Assembly: GCA_016844515.1 (NCBI GenBank)
Contig: JAERMP010000174.1
Span: forward strand, 1 to 5,041
DNA from: Thermoleophilia bacterium
GTDB lineage: Bacteria > Actinomycetota > Thermoleophilia > Gaiellales > Gaiellaceae
Reading direction: 5' to 3'
Length of the DNA: 5,041 nt
Below are positions 1-5,041 of this stretch, piece by piece (the first letter of the stretch is position 1; every line of letters starts with the position of its first letter). A program made the translations under genes and the position numbers. The notes below the pieces were generated by a model, which worked only from the letters and a program-made list of their open reading frames with translations, searched no databases and had not been told where the DNA came from.

Positions 1-402
1 GCGGCCGACGCGCTCCGGCCGTTCGCTCCCAACGCCGTGACCGACGTCACCGGCTTCGGACTTCTCGGACATACGCACGAGCTCGCATCGCGGAGTGGCG
101 TGCGCGCGATCCTCGACGCAGCGGCCCTTCCGTCTCTACCGAGTGCGCTGGAGCTTGCGCAGGACGGCGTTCGCACCGGTGGAGATCGATGGAACCGCGC
201 GTATGCGGGCCCACACGTCGAGAGCCAGGTCGAACCCGCACTCGAAGCGCTCGCGTACGACCCGCAGACCGCCGGGGGCCTTCTCGTCTCGATGCCCAGC
301 GAGCGGGCCCCCGTCCTCGAGGCGACGTTCTCGGCCGAAGGCCTCCTCCTACGCCGCATCGGTCGGGTCGAAGCCGGCGCGGGTGTCGTCCTGCAGCATT
401 GA
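1..402 (+). CDS. selD: Selenide, water dikinase (selenophosphate synthetase), C-terminal part, 5' end outside window
   Basis: SelD makes selenophosphate from selenide and ATP in the cytoplasm; selenophosphate is the selenium donor for selenocysteine-tRNA and for selenouridine in tRNA. The reading frame is open from base 1 and ends at TGA 400-402, leaving 133 visible residues. Visible residues 14-24 read TDVTGFGLLGH, the family signature containing a conserved Asp used in metal/ATP binding. Residues 86-95 read YDPQTAGGLL, matching the C-terminal PQTSGGLL motif with Ala in place of the usual Ser. GGDRWNRAY (about 60-68) fits the family's G-x-x-R-N segment. This is the AIRS_C (PurM-like C-terminal) domain; the N-terminal domain with the catalytic Cys/Sec and Lys lies upstream, outside the window. 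The GTG at base 37 falls inside the signature motif and is not the start. The stop overlaps the next gene's proposed TTG start. Family assignment is secure; selenium use by the organism is inferred. Confidence 0.93.
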   Translation, partial: AADALRPFAPNAVTDVTGFGLLGHTHELASRSGVRAILDAAALPSLPSALELAQDGVRTGGDRWNRAYAGPHVESQVEPALEALAYDPQTAGGLLVSMPSERAPVLEATFSAEGLLLRRIGRVEAGAGVVLQH

Positions 403-1319
403 ACGTCGCGGTCATTCGAGCGAGGACGTTGTCAGCGCGTGGCTTCCTTCGCCTGGCGGGGGCGTCCTGTGTCGCTCTCTTCCTCGTCGTGACGTCCGGC
501 GCGTTCGTCCGGCTCACGGGCTCAGGGCTCGGATGTGAGAACTGGCCGAGCTGTGGGGACAAGCCGTACCCGGAGCAGGGCTATCACGCCTTCATCGAGT
601 TCGGCAATCGGCTGATCGCTCTCGTCGGCATCGTGCTCACGCTCGTGACGTGGCTCGCCTCGCGACGGGTCGACGGGCTGTCGCGCAATGCGAGGTTGGC
701 GGCGCTCGGCGCGTTCCTCGTGGCCGCAGCACAGATTCCGATGGGCGGGATCACGATCGCCCTCGATCTCCACCCGCTCGCGGTCATGACCCACTTTCTG
801 CTCGGGCTGGCCGTCGTCGGGCTCGCCGTGATCGTCGTGCTCGAGGCATGGAGCCTCGTGGCCGGGCTCGCCGCTCCTGCGGGCGCGCGGTGGCTCCGGC
901 AGGTGGTGAGCTGGATCGGCCTACCGGCTTGCGCCGTCCTCGTCGTGACGGGTGCCGTCGCCACGGCCTCGGGCCCACATCCGGGCTCGAGCGAGGACGT
1001 CGAGCGCCTCGGCATCGCCATCACGGAGACGGTGTACGTCCACGTGCGAGTGGCCGCCGCGTTCGGGATCGGCGTTCTCGTCCTCGGCTGGCTCCTCTGG
1101 CGGCTGCGCACGAGCTACCCGGGCGTGGTGCGGCTCTGGGGTCTCCTGCTTGCCGCGCTCGTGGCGCAGGCGATCCTCGGCGAGGTTCAGTACCGAAGCG
1201 CGCTGCCCTGGGGGCTCGTACTCGTCCACGTCTTTCTGGCGGCGACGATCTGGGCTCTCAGCTTGGCGCTGGCGTACATCCTCTGGCGGCCACCTTCCGT
1301 CCTGACCCGCGGTCAGTAA
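399..1319 (+). CDS. ctaA: Heme A synthase, COX15/CtaA family
   Basis: This integral membrane enzyme oxidises the C8 methyl of heme O to a formyl group, making heme A for aa3-type cytochrome c oxidase. With TTG at 399 the product is 306 residues, normal for bacterial CtaA, with eight predicted membrane helices (about 15-38, 69-88, 98-118, 126-150, 171-190, 212-236, 242-262, 271-293). Helix 1 leads into VRLTGSGLGCENWPSC, whose Cys46 and Cys52 match the redox-active pair of the first external loop. Glu67 lies in IEFGNR; His132, His215 and His277 match three of the four conserved heme-region His, while the first is Asn70. The second loop has SGPHPG and no Cys pair, as I recall for actinobacterial forms. 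The frame is open back to 189, but that part overlaps selD. TTG 399 is chosen because it gives a four-base TTGA overlap; TTG 429 (296 residues), with GAGGA only 2 bases upstream, is the main alternative. It ends at TAA 1317-1319. The family is certain, the exact start is not. Confidence 0.92.
   Translation: MNVAVIRARTLSARGFLRLAGASCVALFLVVTSGAFVRLTGSGLGCENWPSCGDKPYPEQGYHAFIEFGNRLIALVGIVLTLVTWLASRRVDGLSRNARLAALGAFLVAAAQIPMGGITIALDLHPLAVMTHFLLGLAVVGLAVIVVLEAWSLVAGLAAPAGARWLRQVVSWIGLPACAVLVVTGAVATASGPHPGSSEDVERLGIAITETVYVHVRVAAAFGIGVLVLGWLLWRLRTSYPGVVRLWGLLLAALVAQAILGEVQYRSALPWGLVLVHVFLAATIWALSLALAYILWRPPSVLTRGQ
1302..1316. repeat. Small perfect inverted repeat at the end of ctaA
   Basis: CTGACC (1302-1307) and GGTCAG (1311-1316) form a 6-bp inverted repeat around CGC. 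It ends directly before the ctaA stop codon and 12 bases before the ATG of the PAC2 gene. In the mRNA it could fold into a small hairpin where a Shine-Dalgarno sequence would otherwise be expected; no good one is visible there. There is no T-run after it, so it is not a standard terminator. It could equally be a chance result of codon use; a role as an operator or translation-coupling element is only a guess. Confidence 0.3.
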
Positions 1320-1328
1320 GCTCCTCGA

Positions 1329-2231
1329 ATGGCCCAGGAACTGAGGATCTACGAGCGTCCGACGCTCGAACGGCCGATCCTCATCGGTGCTTTCAGGGGC
1401 TGGAACGACGGCGGTCACGCGGCAACACTCGCCGCGGGGTATCTCGCGCGACTGTGGGGCGCGCGGAAGTTCGCCGACATCGATCCCGAGCTCTTCGTCG
1501 ACTTCCAGGCGACTCGGCCGATGGTCTCTCTCGAGGAGGGAACCACGCGAAAGATCGAATGGCCTGAGAACACGTTCTTCAGCGCGCCGATTCCAGGAGC
1601 GAACCGCGACGCGATCCTGCTCGTGGGCGTCGAGCCCAATTACCGCTGGCGCACCTTCAGCGAGCTGATCGCCGATCTCGCGCGCGATCTCGGGGTCGAG
1701 CTCGTGGTGACGCTCGGCGCGCTGCTTGCAGATGTGCCACACACTCGACCCTCACCCGTGACCGGAGCGGCGACCGACCCACAGCTCGTCGACGAGCTCG
1801 GCCTGCAGCTCTCGCGCTACGAAGGCCCGACCGGGATCGTCGGCGTGCTGCTCGACGCCTGCCGGCGGGCGAACATCCCGTCGGTCAGCCTCTGGGCGGC
1901 GGTTCCGCATTACGTCCAGCTCGCGCCGAGCCCTCGAGCGGCCCGTGCGCTGTGCGAACGACTCGCCGCGGTCATCTCGACCGAGATCGACATCGGAGAG
2001 CTCGCCGAGGCCGAGGCCGAGTACGTCGAACAAGTGTCGCAGGCTGTTGCCACCGACTCCGACACCGCGGCCTACGTCGAGGAGCTCGAGCACCGTGCTG
2101 ACTCGCTCGACTGGCTCGAGGAGTCCGGAGGTCTCCCGTCTGGCGATGTGCTTGCGGCCGAGATCACTCGCTTCCTGCGGGATCGCGAAAAGAACGGAGA
2201 CGGCGAGCCGGAGACCGGCGGACCGGGTTGA
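1329..2231 (+). CDS. PAC2-family protein (proteasome assembly chaperone-like, DUF75)
   Basis: This 300-residue, probably cytoplasmic protein belongs to the PAC2 family, named for a eukaryotic proteasome-assembly chaperone. Bacterial members are common in actinobacteria, but their molecular role is not settled. Residues 17-31 (ILIGAFRGWNDGGHA) are the characteristic N-terminal motif. DVPHTRPSPVTG (135-146) and VSLWAAVPHYV (186-196) followed by PSPRA (200-204) are further family blocks. The C-terminal third is acidic and helical (AEAEAEYVEQ from about 226, then YVEELEHRAD at 249-258), a possible coiled coil or protein-contact surface, and it ends in a polar Gly/Glu-rich tail. ATG 1329 is chosen because it places the motif near the N-terminus as usual. 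No clear Shine-Dalgarno sequence precedes it. It begins 9 bases after the ctaA stop in the same reading frame, so it is probably translated from the ctaA message. No membrane segment or signal peptide is seen. The family call is firm; a proteasome-related function is inference from the family name only. Confidence 0.9.
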   Translation: MAQELRIYERPTLERPILIGAFRGWNDGGHAATLAAGYLARLWGARKFADIDPELFVDFQATRPMVSLEEGTTRKIEWPENTFFSAPIPGANRDAILLVGVEPNYRWRTFSELIADLARDLGVELVVTLGALLADVPHTRPSPVTGAATDPQLVDELGLQLSRYEGPTGIVGVLLDACRRANIPSVSLWAAVPHYVQLAPSPRAARALCERLAAVISTEIDIGELAEAEAEYVEQVSQAVATDSDTAAYVEELEHRADSLDWLEESGGLPSGDVLAAEITRFLRDREKNGDGEPETGGPG

Positions 2232-2235
2232 TAGT

Positions 2236-2276
2236 GCGCAAGACCGAAATCCGCGAGCGCGGAGTTCCGATTGCGC
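2236..2276 (+). terminator. Possible terminator hairpin just after the PAC2 gene
   Basis: Starting five bases after the PAC2 stop codon, GCGCAA (2236-2241) can pair with TTGCGC (2271-2276). Inside it TCCGC (2250-2254) pairs with GCGGA (2259-2263) around the loop GAGC. Between the two stems AAG and CTT can add three pairs, with mismatches and one bulged base. The result is one long imperfect stem. No T-run follows, so this is not a textbook Rho-independent terminator, though GC-rich actinobacteria often have such T-poor hairpins at gene ends. Placement supports termination; function is inferred. Confidence 0.42.
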
Positions 2277-2290
2277 GAACATCCCTGAAG

Positions 2291-2307
2291 GCGGTCGCTT
2301 CGACCGC
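2291..2307. terminator. Perfect 7-bp inverted repeat, possible bidirectional terminator
   Basis: GCGGTCG (2291-2297) and CGACCGC (2301-2307) are perfect reverse complements separated by CTT. The hairpin has a short GC-rich stem and can form in transcripts from either strand, so it could serve both converging genes. No adjacent T-run is present on either strand; the nearest T-rich patch on the + strand is 2334-2341, too far for a classical terminator. It may instead be a protein-binding site. Confidence 0.38.
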
Positions 2308-2361
2308 AGCGCTTGCGTCCTCCTCAGCCCAGGCTTTTCTTACCGGCACATAGGCGAAAGA

Positions 2362-2396
2362 CAACTTGGCCGTCGACCGCCAGCGATGGCGAGTTG
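2362..2396. repeat. Nested inverted repeats with a GNRA-type loop
   Basis: CGCCA (2378-2382) and TGGCG (2387-2391) form a 5-bp stem closed by GCGA, a GNRA-type tetraloop when read on the + strand. Outside it CAACT (2362-2366) can pair with AGTTG (2392-2396), directly continuous on the right side but with an 11-base bulge on the left. This could be a structured RNA element or part of termination of the MMPL transcript arriving from the right. The stems are short and chance pairing cannot be excluded. Confidence 0.25.
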
Positions 2397-2489
2397 CACC
2401 CGGAGCTTGTCCCACAAATCCGCGCGTGAGATCCTGGAGAGGGCCAGTCTGCCGCGGTCCGACTCCCACCGCCTGCCGTTCGCCGCGGC

Positions 2490-4616
2490 TTACGAGTGCC
2501 CGAAGCGGATGTCGGGCAGCCAGCGGTCGAGCCAGGCGGGCAGTGCCCAGGCCGAGCGTCCCAGGAGGCGGAGCGCCACCGGCATCAGCACGAGCCGGAT
2601 GAGCGCCGCGTCGAGCAGCACGGCGATTCCCAGGATGACGCCCATCTCCTTCGGCGGCAGCGGCCCCGAGAGTGCGAAGGTGAAGAATATGGCGACCATG
2701 ACGGCGGCGGCGGCGAGGATCACGCGGCCCGAGTGCGCGACCCCGCCGATCGCGGCCTCCTTCGCGTCGCCCGTGCGATCCCAGTGCTCCTTGGCCGAGG
2801 CGAGCAGGAAGACGGTGTAGTCCATCGAGATCGCGAAGATCATGGCGAAGAAGAACACGGGACCCCAGGCGTTGAGGAAGCCCTGTGACTCGAAGCCGAA
2901 AATGCCGGCGCCGTGGCCGTCCTGGAAGATCAGCTTCGCGATCCCGAAGGCAGCCCCGGTGGCGAGCAGGTTCGTGACCACGCCCACTGCGGCGATCACC
3001 GGCGCCTGCAACGCCAGCAGCAGGAGCAGGAAGCCGAGGACGAGCACGACGCCGATGACGAGCGCCGTGCGGGCGCCGAGCGCGCCCTCGAGATCGTGGT
3101 TCTCGGCAGCGGCACCGCCGACGAGCGCTCCGGCGGGGAGCGTTGCGCGCAGACGGTCGATCGTCGCTCCGACCGACGGGTCCGATGGGTCCGCCGTCGG
3201 CGTGGCGAGGAACAGCCCCTCGAGGCCGGACTGCGACGTCGTCGCCGGGGCGACGCCGACGATACCCGGATCCTCGTCGAGGACGCGACGGGTGGCCTCG
3301 CCATCGGAGCCGGGAGCAACGATCTGGAGCGTCCCCGGAGCACCGAGGCCGAACGCCTCTTGCACCCGGTCGTATCCCTGCCGCGACGAGGCGGTCTTGG
3401 GGACGACCTTGATCGAGGGCATACCGGTCTCCAATGAGAAGACCGGGAGAGCGAGCACGACGAGCAGCAGCAGCGCGGGAATCCCGAAGAGAAGCGGCCG
3501 GCGCCAGATCCGCTCCGCCCAGCCGGCGAAGCGAGCCGAACGATGCTCGCCGCTGTGCACCCACGGCAGCGCCAGCCGGTCGACCTTCGGCCCGAGCTTC
3601 CCCAGCACCGCCGGTAGCAGCGTCAGCGCCGCGCCGAGGACGAAGGCGACCGAGAGCATGATGCCGAGCGCCATCGAGCGGAACGCCGGGCTCGGCACGA
3701 GCATCACCGCCGAGAGCGAGATCAGCACCGTGAGCCCGGAGAAGAGGACGGCCTTGCCGGCCGTGTCCATCGTCACGGCGACGGCATCGCGGGGCTCGAG
3801 CTTCGAGCCGATGACCGCGCCACGAAAGCGGTTGACGATGAAGAGCGCGTAGTCGATGCCGAGCGCGAGCGCGAACATGAGCGCGAAGTTCATCGCCCAG
3901 ATGGACACGTCGAAGGCCTGTGCGGCGAGGAAGAGCGAACCTGCCGCTGCCATCAGCCCGAGGATCGTCAGCATGAGCGGGAGGCCCGCCGCGACGAGTG
4001 ACCCGAACGCCAGCACGAGGATCGCGAGCGTCACGGGCCACGAGATGAGCTCGGACTTCAGCATCGCCGTCTTGTTCGCCTCGTTGAAGTCCGACCACAT
4101 GCCCGGCGCGCCGGTGAGGCTGACGGTGACTCTGTCCGAGCCGAACGCCGCGAACTCGCCCCTCAGCTCGTCGGCGGCCTGCACCATCTCCGTTGGGCTC
4201 GCGGCCGCCCCGGCCTGCAGGACGACAGTCCTGCCGTCGCGGGAGCGCTGCGGCGGCGCGACGGCCGAGACGCGGTCGTCGCCCTCGAGGACCGCCGCGA
4301 CGCGTGCCACGACCGGAGCGAGGTCGCCGTCGCCCGACACGACGGTCATGAGCGCATACGCGCCCTGACCGCCGAATGAGGCGTCGATCGCGTTTCGCAC
4401 GGCGAGCGACTCGGAGCCAGTCGCCTCCCAGCCCGCCCCCGAAAGGGCCTGCTCGGCCTTGGGCGCGAACACGCCGAAGCCGACGGCGATGACGACCCAG
4501 GAGACGACGACAACCTGGAAGTGCGTCGCCGTCCAGCGTCCGAGGCGCCCGATCGGGCCAACGGTGTTCGCCGCGCCAGCAGAGCGAGGCTCGATGCTCG
4601 GGGTCGTTGCGCTCAC
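2490..4616 (-). CDS. MMPL/RND-superfamily transporter, 12 membrane helices
   Basis: This is a 708-residue inner-membrane transporter of the MMPL family (RND superfamily), whose members use the proton gradient to export lipids or other hydrophobic compounds; the substrate here is unknown. Helix 1 (about 33-52) is followed by an extracytoplasmic domain (about 53-185), helices 2-6 (190-339), a cytoplasmic loop, helix 7 (374-395), a second extracytoplasmic domain (396-515) and helices 8-12 (517-685), the internally duplicated RND layout. GIDYALFIVNRFRG (253-266) and SMDYTVFLL (597-605) are paired family motifs; Asp255-Tyr256 and Asp599-Tyr600 match the Asp-Tyr proton-relay pairs known from MmpL3. 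The frame is open to 4769, but the first 51 codons overlap the upstream oxidoreductase and give an Arg-rich peptide. GTG at 4616 is chosen: it overlaps the upstream TGA as GTGA and has GGTGG five bases before it. It lacks the long C-terminal tail of mycobacterial MmpL3. The stop is TAA at 2492-2490. Confidence 0.93.
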   Translation of the reverse strand: MSATTPSIEPRSAGAANTVGPIGRLGRWTATHFQVVVVSWVVIAVGFGVFAPKAEQALSGAGWEATGSESLAVRNAIDASFGGQGAYALMTVVSGDGDLAPVVARVAAVLEGDDRVSAVAPPQRSRDGRTVVLQAGAAASPTEMVQAADELRGEFAAFGSDRVTVSLTGAPGMWSDFNEANKTAMLKSELISWPVTLAILVLAFGSLVAAGLPLMLTILGLMAAAGSLFLAAQAFDVSIWAMNFALMFALALGIDYALFIVNRFRGAVIGSKLEPRDAVAVTMDTAGKAVLFSGLTVLISLSAVMLVPSPAFRSMALGIMLSVAFVLGAALTLLPAVLGKLGPKVDRLALPWVHSGEHRSARFAGWAERIWRRPLLFGIPALLLLVVLALPVFSLETGMPSIKVVPKTASSRQGYDRVQEAFGLGAPGTLQIVAPGSDGEATRRVLDEDPGIVGVAPATTSQSGLEGLFLATPTADPSDPSVGATIDRLRATLPAGALVGGAAAENHDLEGALGARTALVIGVVLVLGFLLLLLALQAPVIAAVGVVTNLLATGAAFGIAKLIFQDGHGAGIFGFESQGFLNAWGPVFFFAMIFAISMDYTVFLLASAKEHWDRTGDAKEAAIGGVAHSGRVILAAAAVMVAIFFTFALSGPLPPKEMGVILGIAVLLDAALIRLVLMPVALRLLGRSAWALPAWLDRWLPDIRFGHS

Positions 4617-5041
4617 CGGAACCACCGCCTGAGCCAGTACTTCTCGAAGGCGACCTTGGCGAGGTGCCAGTGGCGACCCGGCCGGCGGAGCGTCACCTGC
4701 GGAGCCTCTTCGGCATAGAAGTCGCCGGTGGCGTAGGCGGCGATGCCGTCGCCCATCTCGAGGAAGCACGCTCCCTTACCCTGGAACGTACCCGACGGCG
4801 CGCGGCCGGCAAGCTCGGCGGCGATCCGCTGTGCGACCACCTTTGCCTGGCCGTGGGCGAAGACCCCTGCCTTGGGCAGGAACTTGCCGCCGGCAAGCGG
4901 GATCGTCGTGACGTCGCCGATCGCGAAGATGCCCTCGGCGTTCGTTGCGAGCGTCGCCCGGTCGACAGGGATGAAGCCGGTCTCCGCGGCGAGGCCGCTC
5001 TCGCGGACAGCTGCCGGCGCCAGGTGCGGTGGCACGCCGAG
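4613..5041 (-). CDS. NAD(P)/FAD-dependent oxidoreductase, sulfide:quinone oxidoreductase-like, C-terminal part, 5' end outside window
   Basis: The frame is open from the right window edge and ends at TGA (4615-4613), leaving 142 residues. It is the C-terminal part of a two-dinucleotide-binding-domain flavoprotein. LGVPPHLAP at the cut edge and GIFAIGDVTTIP (37-48) are the blocks in SQR/NDH-2-type enzymes where Gly-Asp contacts FAD. The following FLPKAGVFAHGQA (54-66) is typical of the SQR-like branch. GACFLEMG (90-97) places Cys92 where many SQR-like proteins have a conserved Cys, but the other redox Cys positions are upstream, so sulfide oxidation cannot be confirmed. The end KYWLRRWF is amphipathic with aromatic and basic residues, consistent with membrane-surface attachment. 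Alternatives are a type II NADH dehydrogenase or an uncharacterised flavoprotein. The GTG at 5035-5033 is internal and not the start. It overlaps the MMPL gene by four bases. Confidence 0.82.
   Translation of the reverse strand, partial: LGVPPHLAPAAVRESGLAAETGFIPVDRATLATNAEGIFAIGDVTTIPLAGGKFLPKAGVFAHGQAKVVAQRIAAELAGRAPSGTFQGKGACFLEMGDGIAAYATGDFYAEEAPQVTLRRPGRHWHLAKVAFEKYWLRRWFR
4622..4626 (-). promoter_or_regulatory. Weak ribosome binding site supporting the GTG start of the MMPL gene
   Basis: Read on the - strand, GGTGG (within GGCGGTGG) lies inside the last codons of the oxidoreductase gene, followed by five bases (TTCCG) and then the GTG at 4616. It differs by one base from the consensus GGAGG at normal spacing. 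It supports the start that gives the GTGA overlap over longer in-frame alternatives, and suggests termination-reinitiation coupling. Confidence 0.4.

Larger units (their letters stand above)
2232..2489. other. Convergent intergenic region with several inverted repeats, no gene
   Basis: These 258 bases separate the stop of the PAC2 gene (+) from the stop of the MMPL gene (-). I see no credible reading frame: the frames crossing it run antisense to the flanking genes and give Arg/Pro/Ala-rich products. A TCCGACTCC stretch near 2458 resembles a tRNA T-loop, but its flanks do not pair. The region contains three inverted repeats, listed separately, and a T-rich patch CTTTTCTT (2334-2341). The position between two converging transcripts and the dyads fit transcription termination. 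The right part (2400-2489) shows no structure I can name. Confidence 0.6.

Noticed and set aside
189..398. In-frame upstream extension of the heme A synthase reading frame (about 70 codons)
   Set aside because: It lies wholly inside selD in another frame, its translation is Arg/Pro-rich, and CtaA proteins normally start just before the first membrane helix.
921..1742. A 273-residue open frame on the - strand
   Set aside because: It is antisense to ctaA and the PAC2 gene, highly charged, and has no family features.
1783..1798. Perfect 16-bp palindrome AGCTCGTC/GACGAGCT
   Set aside because: It encodes conserved-looking Gln-Leu-Val-Asp-Glu-Leu within the PAC2 gene and arises easily from GC-rich Leu, Val, Asp and Glu codons; no sign of an operator role.
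2324..2341. AGCC-CA-GGCT followed by a T-rich patch, as a Rho-independent terminator
   Set aside because: The stem is only 3-4 bp with a loop too small to form, so it does not make a convincing terminator.
2450..2480. tRNA-like T-loop string (GGTCCGACTCC)
   Set aside because: The bases flanking the loop do not pair as a T-stem and no acceptor, D or anticodon stem can be drawn around it.
2842..3852. A 336-residue open frame on the + strand
   Set aside because: It is antisense to the well-supported MMPL gene, Ser/Arg/Pro/Ala-rich, with no recognisable domain; long shadow frames are expected at this GC content.
2164..4098. A 644-residue open frame on the - strand in another frame than MMPL
   Set aside because: Its translation is an Arg/Ala/Gly-rich shadow of the MMPL gene and it runs antisense into the end of the PAC2 gene.
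4617..4769. In-frame upstream extension of the MMPL reading frame (51 codons)
   Set aside because: It overlaps the oxidoreductase coding end and translates to an Arg-rich peptide unlike a transporter N-terminus; GTG 4616 with the GTGA overlap fits better.

Overview
The window looks like ordinary chromosomal DNA from a GC-rich bacterium, most likely an actinobacterium. The base composition is strongly GC-rich by eye (not counted), and third codon positions are almost all G or C. GTG/TTG starts and four-base stop/start overlaps occur. The heme A synthase has actinobacterial-looking motifs (IEFGNR and SGPHPG, with no second cysteine pair), and the PAC2 protein is of the type carrying the GAFRGWNDGG motif. 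A deep-branching actinobacterial class such as Thermoleophilia is possible, but the sequence alone does not settle it.

Layout: five protein genes in two convergent groups fill nearly the whole window. On the + strand are the C-terminal part of selenide, water dikinase (SelD, 1-402, cut by the window edge), a COX15/CtaA-type heme A synthase (about 399-1319) and a PAC2-family protein (1329-2231). Spacing is tight: a four-base TTGA overlap, then a 9-base gap, which suggests one transcript. On the - strand are the C-terminal part of an FAD-dependent oxidoreductase of the sulfide:quinone oxidoreductase/NDH-2 class (4613-5041, cut by the edge) and, overlapping it by four bases (GTGA), a 12-helix MMPL/RND transporter (2490-4616). 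The two groups converge on a 258-base non-coding stretch (2232-2489) that holds several inverted repeats and probably terminates both transcripts.

How the genes relate: the + strand genes serve different tasks (selenophosphate supply, heme A for the aa3-type terminal oxidase, and a protein related to proteasome-assembly chaperones), so they look co-transcribed rather than part of one pathway. On the - strand, a probably membrane-associated flavoprotein dehydrogenase appears translationally coupled to a proton-driven exporter; their functional link is unknown. I see no tRNA, rRNA, CRISPR array, insertion sequence, phage gene or clear sign of gene transfer. No previously undescribed system can be supported here. 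The points most worth a second look are the Asn in place of the first heme-region His of CtaA, the oxidoreductase-transporter coupling, and the structured convergent intergenic region.
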